Shown: piece after piece, positions 6,814 through 14,593 of the stretch
Layout: every line of letters starts with the position of its first letter
Numbering within the stretch: the first letter of the stretch is position 1
NCBI GenBank assembly: GCA_012838895.1
Contig: DUOJ01000060.1
Location: forward strand, 1 to 46,058
Reading direction: 5' to 3'
Source of the DNA: Spirochaetales bacterium
GTDB lineage: Bacteria; Spirochaetota; Spirochaetia; Sphaerochaetales; Sphaerochaetaceae
DNA: 46,058 nt
Program-made: the position numbers and the translations under genes
The notes under the pieces: model-generated
Databases searched by the model: none
Told to the model about the DNA's origin: nothing
What the model saw: only the letters and a program-made list of their open reading frames with translations

Positions 6814-7923
6814 CTACAACTCCCGACAAATTGAAGAGGCTAAAAGGCGCCCCTCTCGGTCAATTAAATCGATCTCATCAACGGTAGTGTAGGGGTAATG
6901 GTTAAAGCTCGCTACAGTCGCTTCAACCACTTCTGCTATCTCAACAAATGATATTTTCTCTTTTAAAAAGGCCTCAACCGCCACTTCATTGGCACTGTTG
7001 TAGATAATAGGGCGACTTTGTCCCTCTTGGGCACATTGATAGGCGAGCTTTAAGAGGGGGAATTTATCGTAGTTGGGGGCCTCAAAGGTGAGGTTAAGGG
7101 GGGTAAAATTGAGAGATGCGATAGCGGGTTCCGTTAAATTTGCCCCCAAAGCAGTCAAGATCGGTAACCGCATATTGGGGCTACTTAGTTGACCAAAGAG
7201 GGCCCCATTTTTAAGGCGCACCAAGGCATCAACCAAACTTTGGGGGTGGATTACCACCTCTATCTGGTCAGGCTTAAACCCAAAAAGATAGGTTGCTTCT
7301 ATCACCTCCAACCCCTTATTGGCTAGAGTAGCACTATCGATGGTAATCTTAGGACCCATCTTCCAAGTGGGGTGTTTAAGGGCCATCGCTACCGTAATCT
7401 TAGCAAAATCTTCCTTGGGGAGTGTCCTAAATGGGCCACCTGAAGCAGTTAAGATAATTGAGGCAACCGCCTCGCGCTTAATTGGTTTAAGGAGCTCGTT
7501 AAGGGCTGAGTGCTCACTGTCGACGGGGATAATAGTAGCATTGTTCTCTCTAGCCACCTTAAAGAGGAGTTCTCCCCCCATCACAACACTCTCTTTATTG
7601 GCTAAGGCGACATCGGTGCCACTTCGAAGGGCAGCGAGGGTCGCTTTAAGACCGGGAGAGCCGGCAATGGCATTTAATACTAAATCTGTTTCTGTCTCTT
7701 CAATTAGTTCAAAGAGGGCGGCTTCTCCCCCCTCTAACCCTGAGTAACACACCTTGGCATTGGGCCAAATCTTTTTAATTATCTCAAAGGGGTAGCTAGA
7801 GGTGTGGGTGGAGGCACCCACAATTTCAAACTTGTCTTGGTGCTCTATAATAGCGTTGAGAGCCGTTGAGCCAACACTGCCACTGGCTCCCAGGAGAATT
7901 ATTCTCTTCTTCTCATTTGTCAC
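6814..7923 (-). CDS. dxr: 1-deoxy-D-xylulose 5-phosphate reductoisomerase
   Basis: Makes 2-C-methyl-D-erythritol 4-phosphate with NADPH, the first committed step of the MEP isoprenoid pathway. Rossmann motif LLGASGSVGS near the N-terminus, ALANKESVVMGG (about 105), metal/substrate residues in VDSEHSAL (about 145), the ASGGPFR flexible-loop motif (about 170), HPTWKMGPKITIDSATLANKGLEVIEA (given in part), and the HPQSLV segment. Frame opens at a GTG at 7932, but the GTG at 7923 is preceded by AGGTGG with 5-base spacing; I prefer 7923. Adjacent uppS uses the pathway's products. Confidence 0.95.
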   Translation of the reverse strand: MTNEKKRIILLGASGSVGSTALNAIIEHQDKFEIVGASTHTSSYPFEIIKKIWPNAKVCYSGLEGGEAALFELIEETETDLVLNAIAGSPGLKATLAALRSGTDVALANKESVVMGGELLFKVARENNATIIPVDSEHSALNELLKPIKREAVASIILTASGGPFRTLPKEDFAKITVAMALKHPTWKMGPKITIDSATLANKGLEVIEATYLFGFKPDQIEVVIHPQSLVDALVRLKNGALFGQLSSPNMRLPILTALGANLTEPAIASLNFTPLNLTFEAPNYDKFPLLKLAYQCAQEGQSRPIIYNSANEVAVEAFLKEKISFVEIAEVVEATVASFNHYPYTTVDEIDLIDREGRLLASSICREL

Positions 7924-7932
7924 ATTAACCAC

Positions 7933-8775
7933 CTATTGTATTATTAAGCGTAAGAAGAGGTAGAAGAAGGGGGTGCTAGCGAGGAGGGAATCGATTGAGT
8001 CGAGTAGACCACCCCGTCCTAGAATTATTTTTCCCGAATCTTTCACATTGGCACTTCGTTTAAATACCGACTCGATGAGGTCTCCCAAATTACCAGTAAT
8101 GGTCACTATTAGACCTAATAGTAGGGCTTGGTAGGGGGCTATGAGAGTTCTCAAAGAGGGGACTAGTTGACTCATTAAGAGGCTTAATATGAGGGTCATA
8201 ACACTCCCCCCTATAAAGCCAATAAGGCTCTTATTGGGACTAACTGCCAAGATATTTCGACTCTTCTTGCCAAAGAGCATTCCAAAGAGATAGGCGAAAG
8301 TGTCGTTACCGAACACAAGGAGGAAAAGCAACAACAGCAATAGCTTAGCTTCACTTAAGAAGAGGATGCGGATAATAAAGGTTAATAAAAGAGCGGGGTA
8401 GAAGAAGAGAAAGACAGTTTTGCTCAAGCGCTCCATAGTAGAGGAGAAGTCATCCTTTGCTCCAACAAAAATCTCTTTCGCCAATCCATAAAGGAGAATA
8501 GCACTAAAGGTGAGTAGGACAAGGGGTAGGGTGGGGAGAAAGGCGAGTTCAAGGTATTGCATCAGAGGCAGAAGGGCTGCTAGCCAAGGGGGAACTTCAC
8601 TCTTAGCGCCATCTTTGAAGAGGAGATGGTGCATCTCATAACTCCCTACAACAGTGGCAATGAGGACTAAAATAGCAAAAGTGAGGTGGTTGTAGTGGGG
8701 GAGGAAGAAGATTAAACAGAAGAGGAGTGGAACTGCTGTGACAGTTAAGATAAGTCTTTTGGCAAAGCTACTCAT
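7933..8775 (-). CDS. cdsA: Phosphatidate cytidylyltransferase (CDP-diglyceride synthase)
   Basis: Converts phosphatidate and CTP to CDP-diacylglycerol, precursor of the anionic phospholipids; integral membrane enzyme. About 280 residues with seven or eight hydrophobic helices. The C-terminal family signature is seen as RSANVKDSGKIILGRGGLLD, followed by IDSLLASTPFFY. The start at 8775 is set by a GGGAGGT site 6 bases upstream and by an ATGA overlap with the uppS stop; a longer frame to 8790 would put the ribosome binding site inside the gene. Standard place between uppS and dxr. Confidence 0.93.
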   Translation of the reverse strand: MSSFAKRLILTVTAVPLLFCLIFFLPHYNHLTFAILVLIATVVGSYEMHHLLFKDGAKSEVPPWLAALLPLMQYLELAFLPTLPLVLLTFSAILLYGLAKEIFVGAKDDFSSTMERLSKTVFLFFYPALLLTFIIRILFLSEAKLLLLLLFLLVFGNDTFAYLFGMLFGKKSRNILAVSPNKSLIGFIGGSVMTLILSLLMSQLVPSLRTLIAPYQALLLGLIVTITGNLGDLIESVFKRSANVKDSGKIILGRGGLLDSIDSLLASTPFFYLFLRLIIQ

Positions 8776-9491
8776 TTTACACCTCCCCATTGGCGTGTCC
8801 GTTGCCCATACTCTTCACACGCCTCTTTAAAGAGCTTTCCATCCCAATCGGGCCAGAGGGTGTCATAAAAGGCAAGTTCAGCATAAGCTGCATCCCACAA
8901 CATAAAGTTACTAAGTCTTTTTTCTCCGCCAGAGCGTACAATTAGATCAACTGGGGGGATAAAGGGGAGGTCAATGTGGTTCCTAATGGCCTCTTCATTG
9001 ATTAATTCATCCCCTTGGCGTCCCTTAAGCCATTGGTTAACAGAGCGGACAATCTCATCGTGACCACCATGGTTTATTGCCAAAACGACTGTAATTTTGG
9101 TGTGGGAAGCGGTCGCTTGTATTGTGGCTTTAAGGGCGTGACGTACCCCATTATTGAGTTTTGAGTAATCTCCCCTCACCAACACTTTAGCCCCCACTTT
9201 TTTCAAAAAATCAATTTCACTAAAGAGGTTATTGGCCAAAAGGTCCATTAAATAGTCAACCTCTTTTTGGGGGCGACTCCAGTTTTCGGTTGAGAAGACG
9301 TAGAAGGTGAGGTAGGGGATCCCTAAAGAGGCCGCTTCACGAGTGACCCGTTTAGCCGCCTTAATCCCCTCATAGTGCCCCTCTTTCCGCTCAAGTGAGC
9401 GTAATGTCGCCCAACGCCCATTGCCGTCCATTATTAGGCCGACATGGTCGGGGTAGAGGAGCGATCTTTTTTCTGAAACAATATTTTCCAC
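8772..9491 (-). CDS. uppS: Undecaprenyl (polyprenyl) diphosphate synthase
   Basis: Cis-prenyltransferase making the C55 lipid carrier for peptidoglycan and surface polysaccharides from farnesyl-PP and isopentenyl-PP. 239 residues. Catalytic HVGLIMDGNGRWA near residue 16 with the essential Asp, TFYVFSTENWSRP (about 82), and DLIVRSGGEKRLSNFMLW (about 190) followed by YAELAFYDTLWPDW. GTG start 2 bases after the frr stop; no good ribosome binding site is visible apart from a GGA, so translation is probably coupled to frr. Confidence 0.95.
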   Translation of the reverse strand: MENIVSEKRSLLYPDHVGLIMDGNGRWATLRSLERKEGHYEGIKAAKRVTREAASLGIPYLTFYVFSTENWSRPQKEVDYLMDLLANNLFSEIDFLKKVGAKVLVRGDYSKLNNGVRHALKATIQATASHTKITVVLAINHGGHDEIVRSVNQWLKGRQGDELINEEAIRNHIDLPFIPPVDLIVRSGGEKRLSNFMLWDAAYAELAFYDTLWPDWDGKLFKEACEEYGQRTRQWGGVK

Positions 9492-9493
9492 CC

Positions 9494-10048
9494 TTAAATT
9501 TCCAAAATCTCTTTCTCTTTCTCGTCAGCTAAAACGTTAATCTCTCCAATATAGGAGTCGGTCAACTTTTGAACTCGCCCTTCAAGGTCCTTTTGTTGGT
9601 CTTCGGAGATCTCGCCCCCCTTCTCCATTTTCTTCACCTCATCGATTGCTTCACGTCTAATGTTACGAATTGCAATGCGACTCTGTTCTGCAATGTTTTT
9701 AGCGCTACGGGCCAACTCTTTGCGTCGGTCTTCAGTGAGGGGCGGGAAGTTAATTCGAAGCAACTTTCCATCATTATTGGGGTTAAGGGAGAGCTCACTC
9801 TTTAGAATTGCCTTTTCAATGGGTCCTAAGAGGGAGCTATCCCAAGGTTGTATTACAACAAGCCTCGCTTCTGGAACCGAGATGCTGGCAACTTGAGAGA
9901 GGGGGGTCTCTTGGCCATAGTACTCAACTTTTATCCGATCAAAGAGGGCTGCGGTTGCCCGGCCGGTCCTCAGTAAGTTGTACTCCTGTTGTAAGGCGCT
10001 GACACTCTTCTTCATCTTGCTTTCACACGTATCCAATACAGCTTGCAT
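9494..10048 (-). CDS. frr: Ribosome recycling factor
   Basis: With an EF-G splits the post-termination ribosome. 184 residues, usual length. Three-helix bundle signatures LRTGRATAALFDRIKVEYYG (residues 27-46), PWDSSLLGPIEKAI, and NIRREAIDEVKKM near the C-terminus. Start has a consensus AGGAGG 7 bases upstream. It follows tsf directly; the pyrH gene found between tsf and frr in most bacteria is absent. A recycling-type EF-G lies at 32437-34464 in the same window. Confidence 0.97.
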   Translation of the reverse strand: MQAVLDTCESKMKKSVSALQQEYNLLRTGRATAALFDRIKVEYYGQETPLSQVASISVPEARLVVIQPWDSSLLGPIEKAILKSELSLNPNNDGKLLRINFPPLTEDRRKELARSAKNIAEQSRIAIRNIRREAIDEVKKMEKGGEISEDQQKDLEGRVQKLTDSYIGEINVLADEKEKEILEI

Positions 10049-10066
10049 AATAATCCTCCTAAATAG

Positions 10067-10087
10067 TGAGCGCCCATAAGGCGCTCA
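10067..10087 (-). other. Hairpin between tsf and frr
   Basis: TGAGCGCC (10067-10074) and GGCGCTCA (10080-10087) form an 8-bp perfect stem with a 5-base loop. On the transcribed - strand it is followed by CTATTTAGGAGG, the frr ribosome binding site, not a T run, so it is not a plain terminator. It may be an RNA processing or partial attenuation site. Confidence 0.5.
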
Positions 10088-10094
10088 AGTGAAC

Positions 10095-10937
10095 CTATCC
10101 TTCAACTCCAACTTTGAAGTTAAGATAGCTTGTAATCTTTAGCTCTGAGTTAACCTCTTTTGAGAGGGCTTTGAGGGCCTGTTTTACCGATAGCGAGTCG
10201 TCTTTAACGAAGGGTTGCTCCAAGAGACAAATTTCACTCAGGTGCTTGTTGAGTTTTCCCTTTACAATCCCCTCTATCACCTTCTCAGGTTTGTCTAAAT
10301 CTTTAGTTTGTTTGAGGAAGATTTCACTCTGTTCTTTAATATAATCGTCATCAACATCCTCAATTGAGAGGTAGAGGGGCGAGAACGCTGCTACATGGAG
10401 GGCACAGTCGAAGGCAAATTCTTTAACAGAATCAAGGGCCAAAACAGCTGCATCCTTAGCTTCAAGAGTCACTAAGACCCCTAAGTTTCCCTCACCATGA
10501 ATATATTGGGAGACAATACTGTTTTCCCCGTAGGTGAAGAACTTTAACCTCTTAAGCGACATATTCTCTTTAATCTTGGTGATTAAATCATCCACCTTAG
10601 CAGTAAGGGGAGGGGTTATCTCGCTGTAGTTGTTGGCTAAAACATCTTCACAAAGCTCTTCGCCTAAGGCGATAAAGTCTTTGTTACGGGCGACAAAATC
10701 GGTCTCACAAGCCATCTCTAAGATGACCGCTTTATTATCTTTAATGAGGGTAAAAATTCTCCCATTGTTGGTAGCGCGATCGGCTCGTTTGGCAACGGCA
10801 GCTAAACCCATCTCTTTGAGGAGTTTCTCAGCCTTAGCAAAATCACCACCTGCTTCAACTAACGCTTTTTTACAATCCATCATGCCAGCATTGGTGGCAT
10901 CTCTCAGTTTTTTTACAATTGCTGCACTAATTTCCAC
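10095..10937 (-). CDS. tsf: Translation elongation factor Ts
   Basis: Guanine-nucleotide exchange factor for EF-Tu. 280 residues. N-terminal UBA-like region with VKKLRDATNAGMMDCKKALVE (residues 8-28, given in part), then the core with ILEMACETDFVARN (about 72-85) and DCALHVAAFSPLYL. GTG start with AAGGAG 8 bases upstream; no in-frame ATG nearby. 17 bases downstream of rpsB. Confidence 0.96.
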   Translation of the reverse strand: MEISAAIVKKLRDATNAGMMDCKKALVEAGGDFAKAEKLLKEMGLAAVAKRADRATNNGRIFTLIKDNKAVILEMACETDFVARNKDFIALGEELCEDVLANNYSEITPPLTAKVDDLITKIKENMSLKRLKFFTYGENSIVSQYIHGEGNLGVLVTLEAKDAAVLALDSVKEFAFDCALHVAAFSPLYLSIEDVDDDYIKEQSEIFLKQTKDLDKPEKVIEGIVKGKLNKHLSEICLLEQPFVKDDSLSVKQALKALSKEVNSELKITSYLNFKVGVEG

Positions 10938-10954
10938 ATCAATCTCCTTAACTC

Positions 10955-11872
10955 TTAGTCTTCGTAAAGAACCTCTTCATCAACTTCAATGCCACCCTCT
11001 GTCACCTGAACCGAGGCCCTAGCAGGCTCTTCATCGGCTACTTTCTCCTCTGATTCTACCTCAAATTTAGTGAAATCGGTGTTTTCATCATCGGTAGCAA
11101 AGACAACTTCTTCATCTTCATCCTTCTCTACTAATTCCTCAATCCCCTCTAAACCCTCTTCTTCTAAGGTCTCAATAATCTCAATACCAATCTCTTTATC
11201 GGCATCGAGGACGGCGTTGGCAATAATTTCAACGAAGAGAGAGATGGCACGAATTGCATCATCGTTGCCTGGGATAGGATAGTCGATAGGGGTTGGATCA
11301 CAGTTGGTATCGACAACGGCAATAACGGGAATCCCTAAGCGGTTAGCTTCGGCAATGGCAATAGCCTCTTTTTTAGTATCGATTACAAAGATTGCTCCGG
11401 GGAGCTCTTTCATCTCCTTAATTCCCCCAAGGTTTTTCTCTAATTTAGCTTTCTCCTTAAGGGTTAGGGCGATCTCTTTTTTGGTATAGCTATCGAAAGT
11501 TCCATCAACCTCCTCTTTTTCAAGTTTCTTGAGGCGGTTAATCGATTTTTTAATGGTAGTGAAGTTGGTCAACATACCACCAAGCCAGCGGTTGTTTACA
11601 TAAGGCATGCCACACCGTTTAGCTTCACTTTCAATTGTTTGTTGAGCTTGTTTTTTTGTTCCAACGAACAAGATTGTTTTACCCTGTTTAACTTGCCCTC
11701 GAGCAGCCTCATAGGCTTCTACAATGCAGGCACTAGTTTTTTGCAGGTCGATGATGTGAATCCCATTTCTCTCAGAGAAAATGAAGCGGGCCATCTTCGG
11801 ATTCCATCTTTTGGTTTGATGCCCAAAATGGACGCCTGATTCGAGCAGGCTTTTCATAGTAACTACGGACAC
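10955..11872 (-). CDS. rpsB: Small-subunit ribosomal protein S2 with acidic C-terminal tail
   Basis: S2 binds the 30S neck and is needed for S1 recruitment. Conserved start [19 protein letters not shown], then [34 protein letters not shown], and [17 protein letters not shown]. From about residue 235 the protein continues in a roughly 70-residue tail dominated by Glu/Asp, longer than the usual ~240-residue protein. GTG start with AGGAGG at 4-base spacing. First gene of the rpsB-tsf-frr-uppS-cdsA-dxr-rseP run. Confidence 0.96.
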   Translation of the reverse strand: MSVVTMKSLLESGVHFGHQTKRWNPKMARFIFSERNGIHIIDLQKTSACIVEAYEAARGQVKQGKTILFVGTKKQAQQTIESEAKRCGMPYVNNRWLGGMLTNFTTIKKSINRLKKLEKEEVDGTFDSYTKKEIALTLKEKAKLEKNLGGIKEMKELPGAIFVIDTKKEAIAIAEANRLGIPVIAVVDTNCDPTPIDYPIPGNDDAIRAISLFVEIIANAVLDADKEIGIEIIETLEEEGLEGIEELVEKDEDEEVVFATDDENTDFTKFEVESEEKVADEEPARASVQVTEGGIEVDEEVLYED

Positions 11873-11887
11873 AATTCCTCCTGTGAC

Positions 11888-11901
11888 GGTCTATTTAGAC
11901 C
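11888..11901 (-). other. Palindrome in the rpsB leader
   Basis: GGTCTATTTAGACC is a perfect 6-bp stem with a 2-base centre, 8 bases upstream of the rpsB ribosome binding site. It could be an operator or a leader hairpin for S2 autoregulation; nothing in the sequence decides between these. No convincing promoter pair was found in the 71-base gap to maf. Confidence 0.35.
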
Positions 11902-11937
11902 ATCCCCTTCGCTATTTCTCACCATACGGCGGATATT

Positions 11938-11955
11938 CTGAGTTCAAAAACTCAG
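11938..11955. other. Inverted repeat at the end of maf
   Basis: CTGAGTT (11938-11944) and AACTCAG (11949-11955) with a 4-base loop spans the maf stop codon. On the + strand it is followed by a T-rich stretch (TTGTTTTAATAT), on the - strand by AATATCC. It could thus stop antisense transcription from the rpsB side better than maf transcription. Confidence 0.35.
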
Positions 11956-12546
11956 TTGTTTTAATATGGCAGAAATTGCCTCGATTGGCAACCCCACGAC
12001 AGTTGAGATCTCCCCCTCAATTGAGTCAATAAAGGGTGCGGCTTCTCCCTGTATCCGATAGGCCCCGGCGGCCCCTTGCCACTCCCCCCCAAAGAGGTAG
12101 TTATCGATCTCTTTTTCACTAAGGGGCTTGAAGGTGACCTTGGTCGCCTCTACCCCTTCGAGGGTGGTCCCTAGGTGGGGTAAATAGAGGGCATAAGCTG
12201 AGTAGACTGTGTGGCTCTTATTTGAGAATTTCTCTAAAATAATTTTAGCTTCAGCGGCTGTTTTTGCCTTGCCAACAATCTCCCCCTTAAAGTCGATTAA
12301 TGTATCGGCGGCCAAAAGGGGGATGAGGGGAGGCGAGTGTTGTTCAAAGTACCCCTCGAGCTTACGCTTGGCTAAGATAGCCACAATTTCAGGCGTCTCT
12401 TTTAGGGGGCGCGTCTCATCAATATAGGTGGGCTTAACAACCACCTGACACCCCATCTCCTCTAAAAGCTGGAGACGTCCACTCGATTGACTAGCCAATA
12501 TGAGGCGAGGAATTAGGCGGCTAAAGGGGGTCTCTTTAGAATCCAT
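11944..12546 (-). CDS. maf: Maf-family nucleoside triphosphate pyrophosphatase
   Basis: House-cleaning pyrophosphatase acting on dTTP/UTP or modified nucleotides. 200 residues. N-terminal LILASQSSGRLQLLEEMG is the family substrate-binding loop (S-x-S-x-R), followed by the ETRPL, AADTLIDFKGEIVGKAKT catalytic segment (Asp near residue 84) and SHTVYSA. C-terminal GAAGAYRIQG is also conserved. Start overlaps the 3' end of the ABC-F gene by 11 bp (ATGGATTCTAA), so the two are coupled. Substrate subtype (YhdE- or YceF-like) not assigned. Confidence 0.92.
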   Translation of the reverse strand: MDSKETPFSRLIPRLILASQSSGRLQLLEEMGCQVVVKPTYIDETRPLKETPEIVAILAKRKLEGYFEQHSPPLIPLLAADTLIDFKGEIVGKAKTAAEAKIILEKFSNKSHTVYSAYALYLPHLGTTLEGVEATKVTFKPLSEKEIDNYLFGGEWQGAAGAYRIQGEAAPFIDSIEGEISTVVGLPIEAISAILKQLSF

Positions 12547-14464
12547 ACAACGCCTTTAACTCTTCAACTTCGTTGTGACACTTAAACCACGCCTCTTCTT
12601 TGTGGTTACGTTCCCTCTCGAGTCTCTCTTTAGCCTCTAAAAGGGGGACTATTTTACCCCTTTCGCTGTAGTTCTCTTCCAACGCCATTGCATCAATTAC
12701 TCGATTGATCTCTTGGTCGAGAAGTTCAATCTCTTCGAGTAGCCTATTCCCCTCTTTTACCAAGTTCTGGTAGCGGTTTTTAAGGCGTTTCTCCTCTTGC
12801 CACTCAAAGGTAGTGTTATTAACAGCTTTTAAGTTAACCTCTTCTTCAACCTCTTCACGCTGGCCCATCTTCCAGGCAAAATAGTTCCAGTCCCCCTCAA
12901 AGAGCTCCTCTTTTGTTTCGCTCAAGTAGAGAATCCGGTTAGCAATGTTCTTTATAAAGTGGGTATCGTGGGAGACAAAGATGAGGGTCCCCTTATAGGT
13001 TTGTAGCGCCTCAAGGAGGACGTTCTTTGCATTTATATCGAGGTGACTGGTGGGCTCGTCTAATATAAGGAGGTTGGCTGGGTGGAGAAGTATTTTAGCC
13101 AAAGCCAAACGACTCCTCTCCCCCCCGCTCAAGACTGAGACCCTCTTATCAACCTCATCTCCCCTAAAGAGGAAAGCCCCTAAGAGCGACCTGAGTGACC
13201 CAAAGTCATCAGTTGATGCCACCCCCTCAACCTCTTGGAGGACTGTATTGGCAAGATTTAAATATTGGACACTATCTTGAGCAAAGTACCCAATTTTAAT
13301 ACCAGGACCCACTTTAACCTCACCTTCATAATCTAAGTCGATTTGAGCTAAGATTCGTAAGAGGGTGGTCTTACCACTCCCGTTCCGTCCAGTAATGGCG
13401 AGGCGGTCCCCTTTGTTGACCAACATAGAGAAGTTATTAAAAATTTCGTGCTCTCCATAACTTTTGGCTAAATTAGCGACCCTCACAACATCGTTGGGGG
13501 AGTGGGGCCCCTCTGGAAAGGAGAATTTAATTCTCTGAAGGTGGGAGGGGATCTCAATAATGGGGACCTTTTCGAGCTGTTTAATTCTACTTTGAACCTG
13601 TCGCGCTTTAGTCGCTTTGTAGCGAAAGCGCTCTATAAACTGCTCTGTTTTAGCAATTTCACGCTGTTGTTCTTTGTAGCGCTTCTCAAGGAGGACCAAC
13701 TCCTCCTCCCTTTGAACTAGATAGTTGGAGTAGTTACCCCGGTAAGGGGTGAGTTTACCATGAAAGAGTTCATAAACTACACTAACTGTCTCATCAAGGA
13801 AGTCTTGGTCGTGGCTTACAAGGATGGCAATTCCTTGGTAGCTTTTTATAAAGGAGCGCAAAAACAGTAAAGAGTCGATATCGAGGTAGTTGGTGGGCTC
13901 ATCAAGGAGCATCACCTCAGCATCTTCTACTAAAACCTTGGCTAGAGCTATACGCATCTGCCACCCCCCGCTAAACTCCTCACAGGGGCGCTCAAGGTCG
14001 TCTGGGGTAAACCCCAATCCCTTTAAAATCTGCTCAATAATTGCCCTTCGCCGATAGTAGGGCCCCTCTAATAACTTCTCTTGGATTTGACTCAACTCAT
14101 TACTTAGTGCCAAGTGGTCCTCATCCTCTGAGAGGGTAGCGAGGATACGTTCAATTTCACCTTGCCGTTTAAGGAGGGGGTTAAAACGGTTAAAGACCAG
14201 TTCCACCTCACCATAAAGGGTGTTGTTGGCGTGGACAATCTCTGCTTGAGGCAGGTAGGCGATACGCATCCCCCTTGAGAGGGTGATGGCACCACTGTCG
14301 CTCTTAAGCTCTCCTTTAATCACCTTTAGGAGGGTTGTTTTACCAGCCCCATTACCCCCGGCTAATGCCACATGGTCGCCACTGGAGAGGGTAAAAGAGA
14401 CCTCATTCAAGAGGGTTAAATCACCAAAGGCGAGGTTAATATTTTGAATCTGTAAGGTGCCCAT
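12536..14464 (-). CDS. ABC-F family ATP-binding protein (Uup/YdiF-like)
   Basis: Soluble twin-ATPase of the ABC-F class, which act on the ribosome rather than in transport. First cassette: Walker A GGNGAGKTT (about residue 36), signature FSGGWQMRIALAKVL, Walker B EVMLLDEPTNYLD. Linker of charged helices (about 240-330, P-site tRNA-interaction motif region). Second cassette: GRNGSGKTT (about 360), LSGGERSRLALAKIL, LLILDEPTSHLD. A coiled-coil C-terminal extension (about 535-642) resembles Uup/YdiF. No membrane segments. Which ABC-F subgroup, and whether it gives antibiotic protection, is not decidable here. Ribosome binding site AGAGGT. Confidence 0.93.
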   Translation of the reverse strand: MGTLQIQNINLAFGDLTLLNEVSFTLSSGDHVALAGGNGAGKTTLLKVIKGELKSDSGAITLSRGMRIAYLPQAEIVHANNTLYGEVELVFNRFNPLLKRQGEIERILATLSEDEDHLALSNELSQIQEKLLEGPYYRRRAIIEQILKGLGFTPDDLERPCEEFSGGWQMRIALAKVLVEDAEVMLLDEPTNYLDIDSLLFLRSFIKSYQGIAILVSHDQDFLDETVSVVYELFHGKLTPYRGNYSNYLVQREEELVLLEKRYKEQQREIAKTEQFIERFRYKATKARQVQSRIKQLEKVPIIEIPSHLQRIKFSFPEGPHSPNDVVRVANLAKSYGEHEIFNNFSMLVNKGDRLAITGRNGSGKTTLLRILAQIDLDYEGEVKVGPGIKIGYFAQDSVQYLNLANTVLQEVEGVASTDDFGSLRSLLGAFLFRGDEVDKRVSVLSGGERSRLALAKILLHPANLLILDEPTSHLDINAKNVLLEALQTYKGTLIFVSHDTHFIKNIANRILYLSETKEELFEGDWNYFAWKMGQREEVEEEVNLKAVNNTTFEWQEEKRLKNRYQNLVKEGNRLLEEIELLDQEINRVIDAMALEENYSERGKIVPLLEAKERLERERNHKEEAWFKCHNEVEELKALYGF

Positions 14465-14487
14465 AATTACCTCTTTTAGGGAAGGTG

Positions 14488-14516
14488 TTGCAGATTTGTA
14501 GAGTAACAGGTATGAT
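14488..14516 (+). promoter_or_regulatory. Promoter of the aroDE fusion gene
   Basis: TTGCAG (14488-14493), 17-base spacer, TATGAT (14511-14516; 5 of 6). About 70 bases of leader follow. Near its end the ribosome binding site lies inside a small inverted repeat, GGAG-GAA-CTCC (14582-14592), which may dampen translation. Confidence 0.65.
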
Positions 14517-14593
14517 GAAACTTACCATAACGACGCCTAGGGATGCAAGGAGTCCTCCCACGCGTCCTACCCGTTCTTTTTGGAGGAACTCCG

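Noticed and set aside
6812-6829. Upstream TTG start for rseP
   Set aside because: It lies inside dxr with no ribosome binding site, while the ATG at 6811 has GGGAG at 8 bases.
7319-7747. 142-codon open frame antisense to dxr
   Set aside because: Lies wholly in a well-conserved gene on the other strand; Arg/Ser/Leu-rich shadow with no motif.
11921-11947. Promoter for rpsB (TTGAAC and TATGGT on the - strand)
   Set aside because: Spacing is only 15 bases and the -10 is poor; not strong enough to list.
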